Notes under the pieces: model-generated
Databases searched by the model: none
The model's input: only the letters and a program-made list of their open reading frames with translations
What the model was told of the DNA's origin: nothing
Source: Morococcus cerebrosus
Lineage (GTDB): Bacteria; Pseudomonadota; Gammaproteobacteria; Burkholderiales; Neisseriaceae
Reading direction: 5' to 3'
Assembly: GCF_022749515.1 (NCBI RefSeq)
Contig: NZ_CP094242.1
Location: 62,001 to 126,000, forward strand
Length of the DNA: 64,000 nucleotides
Made by a program: the position numbers and the translations under genes
Part shown: piece after piece, positions 38,091 through 46,217 of the stretch
Layout: every line of letters begins with the position of its first letter
How positions within the stretch are numbered: the first letter of the stretch is position 1

Positions 38091-40200
38091 TTAGAAACTG
38101 TAATTCACCCGCGCCGTATAAGTGCGCGGCGCGCCGGGCATGGCGTCGGAACGCCAGTATTTTTGATTGAACAGATTGCCGACGGCGAAAGTGAGGTTCA
38201 GATTTTTGCGGTTCCAGCCGAACATGGCGTCGGTGCGGACGAAGCCGGGAAGCGTGGTAACTTCTTTGTTTCTTGAATCGTAGCCGTAGCGTTTGCCCGT
38301 ACCGGTTACGCCGATTTCGCCGTAGAGGTTTTCGGTCGGCGTGTAACGGAAGAACAGGTTGCCGGTAACGTTGCTGGTGTTGTCCAAATGGATGCCCACT
38401 CGGTCGGGATTTTCTTTGTCTTCAACGACTTTCGCCTGCATCACGCCCAACGAGCCGCGCAGATAGAGTTTTTTGGGGATGATTTGTCCGATGGCGGACA
38501 GTTCCACACCGCGCGAACGGTGTTTGCCGCCGACAGCCCAAGTGTAGGGATCATTTTGCGCGTCGGGACGGTAGCGGATATTGAAGCGTTCGATTTGGTA
38601 GGCGGACAATGTGGTGCTGAGTCGGTCGTCCAGCCAACTGCTTTTGACACCGGTTTCGTATTGGCGGGTGTATTCGGGGTCGGCGTTGAACACGGCGGAA
38701 GACGAAGTGTCGATGCTCAAATAGCTGCCGCGTCCGCCATAAGGTGCGAAGCCTTTGTTATATGAGGCGTAGAGCGTGTGGGCAGGCGTTACGTTCCACA
38801 CTGCGCCGATATTGGGGCTGAACGAGTGGCCGCTGTATTGGCGGCTGCTGCCGGTGAGTTTGTTTTCGGAATTAAAGGTGTATTTGTCGTAACGGCCGCC
38901 AAGGACGAATTTCAAATCGGGCGTAGCGGAGAAGATGTTTTGCACGAAAATGCCGTAGGAGTCGGCTTTGTGGCGGTTTTGGGTGAGGACGGGCTGCAAT
39001 CTGCCCGAAGCCGGCCAGCTTGCGCGGTCGTAGGGGTCGATGGAGGCGGAGAAGGCGCGGTTGTAACCCAATGTCGGGTTGCGGTGTTCGCGGCTGTAAT
39101 CCAAGCCTACGGTCAGGTGGTTTTCAAAACGGCCGATGTTGTAGTCGCCGTTGAGCGTGAAGTTGGACGACAGGGTTTTGTTATCGGTCTGCTGCCAGGC
39201 GTAATTGCGCTTGATTAGGCTGCCGTTTTCGCTGCCTGCATAGAAATGGTCGAAATCCTGCGCCGGCGTGCGGTGGGCGAGCTGCCATTGGGCGCGCCAT
39301 TTGTCGTTGAAGGCGTATTCGAGGTCGGAACGCCAAACTTGCAGCTTGTCTTTGACAAAATCGTTCGGGTGGGCGAAACCCATGCGGTAAGGCAGTCCGA
39401 AGCGGTCATACACGGACTTGGTCGGACTGCGGTCGGGCGTGCGCTCCACGTTGTCGTAGGTGTATTGCCCCGTCCACTTCAAGCCGTTGTCGAGTTTGAC
39501 GGTAATGCTGGGCGAAACCATGACGTTTTTGCTGTCTATGCCGCTGCGGAACGAATTGGCGCGTCCGACTTCGCCGGTGAGGCGGATGGCGACGTTTTTG
39601 TTCAGCACTTCGTTGATGTCCATATTCAGGCTGCGGTTTGCCCACGAGCCGTAAACCGCACCGATGTTGCGGCTTTGTTTGAAGTTGGCGTATTTGCTGA
39701 CCATATTGATGACGCCGCCGCCGTTGGTGCGGCCGTAAAGCACGGAAGACGGACCTTTCAGGATTTCCACGCGCTCGATGTTGGCGGTGCTGCGGCGGAC
39801 CTGCCCGCTTTCGCGCACGCCGTCGCGGTAAATGTCGGATGCGTCGGCTTGAAAACCGCGCAGGAAAATGCTTTCGCCGCGCATATCGTAGGCAGCGTCA
39901 ATACCGGCGTTGCCTTCGAGGATAGAACTCAAATCGTTCGTGCCGTAGTTTTTGTTTTTCTGGATGTTGAGCGTATCGGACGGTTTGCGGCGTTTCTTTG
40001 ATGAGCTGGCCGTTGCGGGTAACGGCGGCTTCGTCGTAGTTGATGTAGCCTTTGAGTACGCTGGTGTCGGACTGTCCGACCACGGTAACGGTGGGCAGGG
40101 TGGCGGTGTAATGTTCGCTATCGGTGGTATCGGCGGCATACAGCGGGAAGGCGGAGGCAATCAGGGCGGGAAGCAGGGAAAGGCGGGCAGAATATTGCAT
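38091..40200 (-). pseudogene. TonB-dependent siderophore receptor, frameshifted
   Basis: The true N-terminus (ATG at 40200, 'MQYSARLSLLPALIASAFPL' signal peptide, TonB box-like 'TLPTVTVVG') is out of frame with the rest. Continuity 'KETPQTV|DTLNIQKNKNYG' is restored by removing one G near 39978-39979, so a +1 insertion breaks the gene after about residue 75. Downstream the plug ('MRGFQ'-type 'IFLRGFQADASDIYRDGVRE', 'VEILKGPSSVLYGRTNGGGV') and a 22-strand type barrel are complete to the terminal '..YTARVNYSF'. The family is ferric-siderophore receptors (FhuA/FoxA-like); ligand unknown. A Fur box lies upstream. Confidence 0.88.
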
Positions 40201-40263
40201 GTTCAACTCGAAAGGTGAAGGGATGCGGCATTATAGGAAATATTTTTGCTTAATCGAAATAAT

Positions 40264-40278
40264 TGATAATAATTATCT
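40264..40278. promoter_or_regulatory. Fur box upstream of the siderophore receptor
   Basis: TGATAAT-A-ATTATCT matches the 7-1-7 Fur consensus at 14 of 15 positions. It lies 64-78 bp before the receptor ATG, in AT-rich DNA. Implies iron repression of this (now broken) gene. Confidence 0.8.
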
Positions 40279-40406
40279 TTATTTATGACAAACCGTGTTT
40301 ATATTTTGCAACAAATCAGCCACCAAAAATTATATTTAAATTGAATTTAATCATTTGATTATTCAATGTGAATTTAGAATTACACAAACACTGCCATAAA
40401 TCGAAA

Positions 40407-40444
40407 GATCGTCTGAAAACCCATATCAAGCTTTCAGACGACCT
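40407..40444. terminator. DUS pair downstream of coaD
   Basis: GATCGTCTGAA (imperfect, 40407-40417) and TTCAGACGACCT (40433-40444). It terminates coaD on the minus strand. Confidence 0.65.
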
Positions 40445-40462
40445 TTTCATCAACCACAGATT

Positions 40463-40969
40463 TCAAGTTTCATAATCCTGCACGATTTTTTCGTACACGG
40501 CTTCGGGCAGGTAGCGGCGTATTATGTCGTGCCAACCATCGGGGCCGACCAGGCCTTTGACCATAGTGGAAGACACTTCGGCGATTTCGCGCGGTGGCAT
40601 CAGGAAAACCGTCGAAATTTCGGGTGCAAGGTCGCTGTTGATATAGCGCATGGAGCGTTCGTATTCATAGTCGGCGGCAGAACGGATACCGCGAACGATA
40701 AACCCTGCTCCGATTTCGCGCGCGTAGCGAACCAGGAAGCGGTTTTCAAATACGCTGATGCGGACATTGGGAAAGCCTTCCGTAATCGCTTCGAGCATAT
40801 CGCGGCGTTCGTCTATGGTGTAGGTATTGTGTTTTTCAGGATTGATGCCGATGGCGACGACGAGTTCGTCAAAAAGAACCTGGGCTTCTTGTATCATCCA
40901 AAGATGGCCGAGGGTCGGCGGGTCGAAGCTGCCTGCGTAAACGGCACGGCGCGGGGGGATAGTGTTCAT
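40463..40969 (-). CDS. coaD: Phosphopantetheine adenylyltransferase
   Basis: Fourth step of CoA synthesis, making dephospho-CoA from 4'-phosphopantetheine and ATP. The 168-residue protein has '[20 protein letters not shown]' (nucleotidyltransferase HxGH variant 'TLGH'), '[20 protein letters not shown]', '[15 protein letters not shown]' and '[10 protein letters not shown]'. Length matches the family. Confidence 0.96.
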   Translation of the reverse strand: MNTIPPRRAVYAGSFDPPTLGHLWMIQEAQVLFDELVVAIGINPEKHNTYTIDERRDMLEAITEGFPNVRISVFENRFLVRYAREIGAGFIVRGIRSAADYEYERSMRYINSDLAPEISTVFLMPPREIAEVSSTMVKGLVGPDGWHDIIRRYLPEAVYEKIVQDYET

Positions 40970-41029
40970 GGGTAGTGGTGTGAGTGATGGCAGCCGTCAG
41001 GATAGCGGGCGGGGAATGGAATGTCAAAA

Positions 41030-41069
41030 AGGTCGTCTGAAAATCAGAAAACCTGTTTTCAGACGACCT
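41030..41069. terminator. Inverted DUS pair between the BI-1 gene and coaD
   Basis: AGGTCGTCTGAA (41030-41041) and TTCAGACGACCT (41058-41069). Confidence 0.75.
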
Positions 41070-41098
41070 TTGAATTCTTTCGTCAGATGCGCAAACGG

Positions 41099-41785
41099 TT
41101 AATCATCGCCGCTGAACGCCAGCAAAATACGCAGCAGGCTGCTGAAGATATTGTAGATGGAGATGAAGATGGTCAGAGCCGCGCTGATATGGCTGTCTTC
41201 GCCACCGTCAATCACCGTGCGTACCTGCCACATAATCATCAGCGAGCTAAACAGGACAAACGCTGCCGAAACGGCGAGGCTCAATGCCGGGATTTGCAGG
41301 AAGAAGTTGGCAATCATCGCGATCATCAACACCACCGCGCCGACGGTCAGGAAGCGGCCTAGCGAATTCATATTGACATTGGTGCGGCGCGCCATTGCAG
41401 ACATGGTGAAGAATACCCCGGCAGTCATGGCGGCAGCGATGCCGACGATTTGCGTACCGTTTGGAATAGCGAGCGTATATTGCAGAAGCGGGCTGATCAG
41501 CACACCCATGCCGAAAGTGAAGATCATCAGGAGGGTTGCGCCGACATTGCTGTAACGGTTTTTCTCAATGAGGAAAGTCATGCCGTAGAAGAACACCAGC
41601 ACGGCAACCAGCCCCATCCAGCCCTGACCGAACAGAGAGAATAGATTCAGTCCGAACTGACCGCTGAAATATGCGCCGGCGACGGCGGGAATGAAAGACA
41701 GACCGAGCAGGCGGTAAGTTTTTTGCAGGACGGTATTTTTAGCAACCTGTCCCGTGGCGGTATAGTCGTAAACGTCGTTTCGCAT
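41099..41785 (-). CDS. Bax inhibitor-1/YccA family membrane protein
   Basis: The 228-residue protein has seven predicted membrane helices and the BI-1 layout: cytosolic N-terminus 'MRNDVYDYTATGQVAKNTVL' then helices such as 'LSFIPAVAGAYFSGQFGL' and 'VLMIAMIANFFLQIPALSLA', ending 'IFISIYNIFSSLLRILLAFS'. Relatives (YccA, YbhL) interact with FtsH or act as proton-coupled calcium leak channels; the role here is not established. It stands alone, 150 bp from IS1655 copy 2. Confidence 0.92.
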   Translation of the reverse strand: MRNDVYDYTATGQVAKNTVLQKTYRLLGLSFIPAVAGAYFSGQFGLNLFSLFGQGWMGLVAVLVFFYGMTFLIEKNRYSNVGATLLMIFTFGMGVLISPLLQYTLAIPNGTQIVGIAAAMTAGVFFTMSAMARRTNVNMNSLGRFLTVGAVVLMIAMIANFFLQIPALSLAVSAAFVLFSSLMIMWQVRTVIDGGEDSHISAALTIFISIYNIFSSLLRILLAFSGDD

Positions 41786-41935
41786 GGCGTTTGCTCCTGA
41801 AAATGGTTTGAAAACAAATAAATTCGGATTCTAACAGTAAATCATCGGCTTGGGCATATCAAGTATGCCGCCGTCGCCGCTTACCGATAGATAATGGCGG
41901 ATGGCAGATTTTAAAGGGCTTGAATGAAAGAGGTC

Positions 41936-43015
41936 CTTGGATTCGGATTTCAAGTGCAACACTAGGGTACCAGTGGTTGGAACAGATTTAAGAATAAAAC
42001 ACTTGGCGTTTCGTAGCCAAGTGTTTTTCTCGGCCGGTGGTTCAACTCATCTTGAACCCTGCGTATCTCCCGATCGCTGATGTTTCGGAAATCGGTTTGT
42101 TTGGGGAAATATTGCCGGATGAGTCCATTGGTGTTCTCATTCAGCCCTTTTTCCCAAGAATGGTAAGGGCGGCAAAAATAGGTTTCCGCCTTCAATGCTT
42201 TGGCTATTTTGGTGTGTTGGTAGAACTCTTTGCCGTTATCCATGGTGATGGTGTGGACTCTGGCTTTATATGCCTTTAATACCCTAATGGCCGCCCGGGC
42301 AGTGTCTTCGGCTTTTAAGTTCTTTAATTTGCAGATGATGGTGTAGCGGGTAGTGCGTTCGACCAAGGTCAATAACGCGCTTTTCTGATTTTTGCCGACG
42401 ATGGTGTCGGCCTCCCAATCGCCGATGCGGGTTTTCTGGTCGACGATAGCAGGTCGGTTTTCTATGCCGACGCGGTCGGGCACTTTGCCTCTGGTCCATG
42501 TGCTGCCGTAGCGTTTGCGGTAGGGTTTGCTGCATATTCTGAGGTGTTGCCACAAAGTGCCGCCGTTGTTTTTGTCTTGGCGAAGGTAGCGGTAAACGGT
42601 GCTGTGATGGAGTGTGATACCGTGGTGTTTATGCAGGTAGGCACATACTTGTTCGGGACTGAGTTTGCGGCGGATAAGGGTGTCGATGTGTTGAACCAGC
42701 TGCGAATCGAGCTTATAGGGTTTTCGCCGGTGCTGTTTGGTCAGCCGGCTTTGCTTCTGTGCTTTTTCGGCGCTGTATTGCTGTCCTTGGATGCAGTGCC
42801 GCTTGATTTCTCGGCTGATGGTGCTTTTGTGGCGGTTGAGCTGTTTGGCGATTTCGGCGACGGTGCAGTAGCGGGACAGGTATTGGATATGGTATCGTTC
42901 GTCTTGGGTCAGTTGTGTGTAGCTCATGGCAATCTTTCTTGCAGGAAAGGCCGTATGCTACCGCATACTGGCCTTTTTCTGTTATGGAAAGTTGCACTTC
43001 AAATGCGAATCCGCC
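41936..43015 (-). mobile_element. IS1655 (IS30 family), copy 2, intact
   Basis: Exactly 1080 bp, as copy 1, in reverse orientation. Target duplication GTC at 41933-41935 and 43016-43018. Removing the element and one GTC joins AG + GTC + GTCTGAA into AGGTCGTCTGAA, a perfect DUS. It lies between the BI-1 gene and pyrE. Confidence 0.93.
41962..42927 (-). CDS. IS30-family transposase (IS1655), copy 2
   Basis: Full-length 321 residues with the same HTH and DDE motifs as copy 1. Differences include RYCTV for RHCTI, HSTV for HSTI, KNNG for KSNG and KAETY for KAKTY. All are outside the obvious catalytic residues, so both copies could be active. Confidence 0.95.
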   Translation of the reverse strand: MSYTQLTQDERYHIQYLSRYCTVAEIAKQLNRHKSTISREIKRHCIQGQQYSAEKAQKQSRLTKQHRRKPYKLDSQLVQHIDTLIRRKLSPEQVCAYLHKHHGITLHHSTVYRYLRQDKNNGGTLWQHLRICSKPYRKRYGSTWTRGKVPDRVGIENRPAIVDQKTRIGDWEADTIVGKNQKSALLTLVERTTRYTIICKLKNLKAEDTARAAIRVLKAYKARVHTITMDNGKEFYQHTKIAKALKAETYFCRPYHSWEKGLNENTNGLIRQYFPKQTDFRNISDREIRRVQDELNHRPRKTLGYETPSVLFLNLFQPLVP

Positions 43016-43098
43016 GTCGTCTGAAACCAGAAAACCTGTTTTCAGACGACCTGCATTTTCCTCATGAATCCTTTATAATCTCTTCCTTTATAAATCAA

Positions 43099-43205
43099 TA
43101 TAGTGGATTAACTTTAAACCAGTACGGCGTTGCCTCGCCTTGCCGTACTATCTGTACTGTCTGCGGCTTCGTCGCCTTGTCCTGATTTAAATTTAATCCA
43201 CTATA
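43099..43205. mobile_element. Correia element (CREE), short form, copy 2
   Basis: 107 bp, identical to the copy at 28000-28106. It lies between a TATAAT (43074-43079) and the pyrE ATG (43224), so it is probably transcribed as part of the pyrE leader. Confidence 0.92.
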
Positions 43206-43223
43206 TCTTTTGAAAGAAGCAAA

Positions 43224-43865
43224 ATGTCCGATTTCCGTCAAGATTTCCTTAAGTTTGCGCTGGCGCAGAATGTATTGAAATTCGGTGAATTTACGACCAA
43301 GGCAGGTCGTCAGTCGCCTTATTTTTTCAACGCCGGACTGTTTAACGACGGCGCATCGACGCTGCAACTGGCGAAGTTTTACGCGCAGGCGATTATTGAG
43401 AGCGGCGTAAAATTCGACATGCTGTTCGGCCCTGCTTACAAAGGCATTATTTTGGCGGCGGCGACGGCGATGATGCTTGCGGAAAAAGGCGTGAACGTGC
43501 CGTTTGCCTACAACCGCAAAGAAGCGAAAGACCACGGAGAAGGCGGCGTATTGGTCGGTGCGCCGCTCAAAGGCCGCGTATTGATTATCGACGACGTGAT
43601 TTCTGCGGGAACATCTGTGCGCGAATCGGTCAAACTGATTGAAGCGGAAGGCGCAACGCCCGCCGCCGTCGCCATCGCGCTCGACCGCATGGAAAAAGGC
43701 ACGGGCGAATTGTCCGCCGTTCAGGAAGTGGAAAAACAATACGGCTTGCCCGTCGTCGCCATTGCCAATCTGAACGACCTGTTCACGCTCCTGCAAAACA
43801 ATGCGGAATTCGGCGGCTTCCTCGAGCCGGTCAGAGCCTACCGCGAACGCTACGGCGTTGCCTAA
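43224..43865 (+). CDS. pyrE: Orotate phosphoribosyltransferase
   Basis: Fifth step of pyrimidine synthesis, making OMP from orotate and PRPP. The 213-residue enzyme has 'FGEFTTKAGRQSPYFFNAG', 'DMLFGPAYKGIILAAATAMM' and the PRPP loop 'VLIIDDVISAGTSVRES'. The start codon lies only 18 bp after a CREE; the SD (GAAAGAAGC) is weak. A DUS pair follows. Confidence 0.96.
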   Translation: MSDFRQDFLKFALAQNVLKFGEFTTKAGRQSPYFFNAGLFNDGASTLQLAKFYAQAIIESGVKFDMLFGPAYKGIILAAATAMMLAEKGVNVPFAYNRKEAKDHGEGGVLVGAPLKGRVLIIDDVISAGTSVRESVKLIEAEGATPAAVAIALDRMEKGTGELSAVQEVEKQYGLPVVAIANLNDLFTLLQNNAEFGGFLEPVRAYRERYGVA

Positions 43866-43880
43866 AATCCGATAAACAAA

Positions 43881-43919
43881 AGGTCGTCTGAAAACGGGCA
43901 ATCCCTTTTCAGACGACCC
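43881..43919. terminator. Inverted DUS pair after pyrE
   Basis: AGGTCGTCTGAA (43881-43892) and TTCAGACGACCC (43908-43919), 16 bp after the stop codon. Confidence 0.8.
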
Positions 43920-43976
43920 AACCCAATCAAACACACATTAAAACAACACATTCCACACTTTACACGGAAAACCCCT

Positions 43977-44462
43977 ATGCCCGCCTGTATCTGCCCACAC
44001 TGCAAAACCTCACTTTGGGTCAAAGACACCCAGCTCAACGTCGCACAAGGCTTTGTCGTTTGCAATAAATGCGAAGGCCTGTTCAAAGCCAAAGACAGCC
44101 TGGCGCCGTCTTCCGCCCCCGCCAATCCCGACACGCTGCCCAACGCCGTTACCGACGTTCGCCTCGTACACGACATGGGCGGCAACATCCGCAACCGCAA
44201 ACAACTCTCCCGCCACGAAATCGCCAGCCTGCTCGACAGCGCCGAACGTGCCAAAAAAGCCAAAGAAGAGGCGGCACGGCGCACCGAAGAGGAAAAGCGA
44301 CGGGCAGAAGAAGAAAAACGGCGGACTGAAGAATTCCAAGCCCTGATGGCGGCAGCCGCTGCCAAACCCGCCAAATCCGAAGAAGGCTTCAACTGGACGC
44401 TGGCGGTACTGGTCGCGCTGACCGTCCTCATCATGCAGCTTTTCTATCTGGTCTTGCTATGA
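43977..44462 (+). CDS. Zinc-ribbon, coiled-coil, tail-anchored membrane protein
   Basis: The 161-residue protein begins with an MJ0042/zinc-ribbon motif, CPHC (residues ~6-9) and CNKC (~29-32). It continues with a linker, a highly charged coiled coil ('RAKKAKEEAARRTEEEKRRA', about 90-120) and a C-terminal membrane helix ('LAVLVALTVLIMQLFYLVLL'). This layout suggests a cytoplasmic domain tethered to the inner membrane by its C-terminus; function unknown. Its ATGA overlap with argA implies co-translation. Confidence 0.82.
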   Translation: MPACICPHCKTSLWVKDTQLNVAQGFVVCNKCEGLFKAKDSLAPSSAPANPDTLPNAVTDVRLVHDMGGNIRNRKQLSRHEIASLLDSAERAKKAKEEAARRTEEEKRRAEEEKRRTEEFQALMAAAAAKPAKSEEGFNWTLAVLVALTVLIMQLFYLVLL

Positions 44463-45769
44463 ACACATCTCCGGGCTTTGTCGCCGATTTTCGCGAAGCC
44501 GCGCCCTATATCCACTACCTGCGCGGCAAAACACTGGTTATCGGCATCACCGACAGCCTGCTCGAAGGCGACACCCTGAACCGGCTCGCCGCCGATTTCC
44601 ACCTGCTCGCCGGCTTGGGTGTACGGCTCGTGTTGGTACACGGTACGCGCCATTTTCTCAACTGCCTCGCCGCCGACAGACAATTCGTTCCGCAATACCA
44701 CCGCAACCGCCGCATTACCGACGATACCACCCTGCGCGACGCCAAGCAGGCAGTCGGCATGATACGCAGCGACATCGAAGCCGCCCTGTGCAGCAGTGCA
44801 TCCGCGCCCTTACGCAACAAACCGATTCCCACCGCTTCGGGCAATTTCCTCACTGCCCGTCCGCTCGGCGTCATTGACGGCATAGACATGGGCTACACCG
44901 GCATCGTCCGCAAAACCGACACAGACTCCATCAACCGCCGCCTCGACGACGGCGCCATCGTCCTCATCAGCCCGCTCGGACACTCCTACGGCGGCAAAAC
45001 CTTCAACCTCAGCATGAGCGAAGCCGCCGAAGCCGTCGCCGTCGCCCTTCAAGCCGAAAAACTCGTGTACCTGACCGAAGAAGCCGGCATTTGCAACGCC
45101 GACGGCGTCCTCATGTCCACCCTGTCCTCAGGCGAAGTCCGCCACCTGATAGAAACCGCGCACAACGTCCCCGTGCGCCTGCTTCAAGCCGCCGTCAACG
45201 CCGTCGAAAACGGCGTCAGCCGCGTTCAAATCCTCAGCGGGCGCGAAGACGGCGGACTGTTGCGCGAACTCTTCACCCGAGAAGGCTGCGGCACCGCCAT
45301 CGCCCGCGATTCCTTCGTCTCCATCCGCCAAGCCCACAGCCGCGACATCCCCCGCATCATCGCCCTGATCCGCCCGTTGGAAGAACAAGGCATCCTGTTG
45401 CACCGCAGCCGCGAATATCTCGAAAACCACATCTCCGGCTTCTCCGTCCTCGAACACGACCGCAACATCTACGGCTGCGTCGCCCTCAAAACTTTCGACG
45501 ACCCCGAAATCGGCGAACTCGCCTGCCTCGTCGTCTCCCCCGAAGCCCGCGACGGCGGCTACGGCGAAATGCTGCTCGACCACCTCTTCCAAAAAGCCCG
45601 CGCCATGGGCATCCGCCGCCTGTTCGCCCTCTCCACCCACACAGGCGAATGGTTTGCCGAACGCGGTTTTCAGACGACCTCTCCCGACGCATTACCCGAA
45701 GAACGCCGCCGCGACTACCTCGCCAACGGCCGCAATTCGCAGGTGTTCGTCCGCCATCTTGAACCTTGA
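44459..45769 (+). CDS. argA: N-acetylglutamate synthase (ArgA)
   Basis: First step of arginine synthesis. The 436-residue protein fuses an amino-acid kinase-like domain (about 1-285; 'LGVRLVLVHGTRHFLNCLA', 'ISPLGHSYGGKTFNLSM') and a C-terminal GNAT acetyltransferase domain ('IRQAHSRDIPRIIALIRPLE', 'CLVVSPEARDGGYGEMLLDH'). The kinase domain normally binds arginine for feedback inhibition. A DUS (45667-45678) is read as 'GFQTTS' near the C-terminus. Confidence 0.95.
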   Translation: MNTSPGFVADFREAAPYIHYLRGKTLVIGITDSLLEGDTLNRLAADFHLLAGLGVRLVLVHGTRHFLNCLAADRQFVPQYHRNRRITDDTTLRDAKQAVGMIRSDIEAALCSSASAPLRNKPIPTASGNFLTARPLGVIDGIDMGYTGIVRKTDTDSINRRLDDGAIVLISPLGHSYGGKTFNLSMSEAAEAVAVALQAEKLVYLTEEAGICNADGVLMSTLSSGEVRHLIETAHNVPVRLLQAAVNAVENGVSRVQILSGREDGGLLRELFTREGCGTAIARDSFVSIRQAHSRDIPRIIALIRPLEEQGILLHRSREYLENHISGFSVLEHDRNIYGCVALKTFDDPEIGELACLVVSPEARDGGYGEMLLDHLFQKARAMGIRRLFALSTHTGEWFAERGFQTTSPDALPEERRRDYLANGRNSQVFVRHLEP

Positions 45770-46083
45770 TGCAACACACTTTGCTCCCCCCGTTCATCCA
45801 ACCTTGCAGGCGAACCTATCATCCAGATTTAGCTTGTTCACTGTTAAATATTATATTCGGACGGAGGCTGACAGTTTGCCGATTCCGGATAAACCTGCCC
45901 AACCCATTGCCGTTTCCGTGCGTGCGGAAAGTGGAAAAGTCAAACAACAAAACACTATCCCCATACGGCCTTTTTAAAAGAGGTCGTCTGAAAACACGGC
46001 ATATATTTTCACCGAGCAACAACCTTATCGGGAAATGCGAACTTGCCGAACATCCCGTTTATGTATATGATAACGAACACCGT
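45770..46083. promoter_or_regulatory. Intergenic region with tRNA-Thr promoter and a single DUS
   Basis: A good promoter, TTGCCG (46043-46048), 17-bp spacer and TATGAT (46066-46071), lies just before tRNA-Thr. A lone DUS, AGGTCGTCTGAA, is at 45981-45992. No gene is supported in the rest. Confidence 0.6.
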
Positions 46084-46159
46084 GCCGGTGTAGCTCAGTC
46101 GGTAGAGCAGCGCATTCGTAACGCGAAGGTCGGGGGTTCGATTCCCTTCTCCGGCACCA
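46084..46159 (+). tRNA. tRNA-Thr (CGT)
   Basis: Acceptor GCCGG... pairs with ...CCGGC; anticodon CGT at 46117-46119; T-loop TTCGATT; discriminator A; encoded CCA. It marks the left edge of the accessory island. Confidence 0.96.
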
Positions 46160-46173
46160 GATTGGATAAAGAA

Positions 46174-46213
46174 AGGTCGTCTGAAAACTTGGTTTTGGGT
46201 TTTCAGACGACCT
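46174..46213. terminator. Inverted DUS pair after tRNA-Thr
   Basis: AGGTCGTCTGAA (46174-46185) and TTCAGACGACCT (46202-46213). It is the last mucosa-dialect DUS before the 46.2-50.6 kb island; the next is inside mnmG at 50633. Confidence 0.8.
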
Positions 46214-46217
46214 TTCT

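Noticed and set aside
39246..40001. Plus-strand ORF (251 codons) opposite the TonB receptor
   Set aside because: Shadow of the receptor gene; no SD and no recognisable motif.
40260..40290. AT-rich palindrome as an origin or phage attachment site
   Set aside because: It is explained by a near-perfect Fur box in front of an iron-receptor gene.
46084..46159. tRNA-Thr as attachment site of an integrated element
   Set aside because: No integrase and no duplicated tRNA 3' end were seen in the following 4 kb; the island is better explained by homologous recombination at mnmG.
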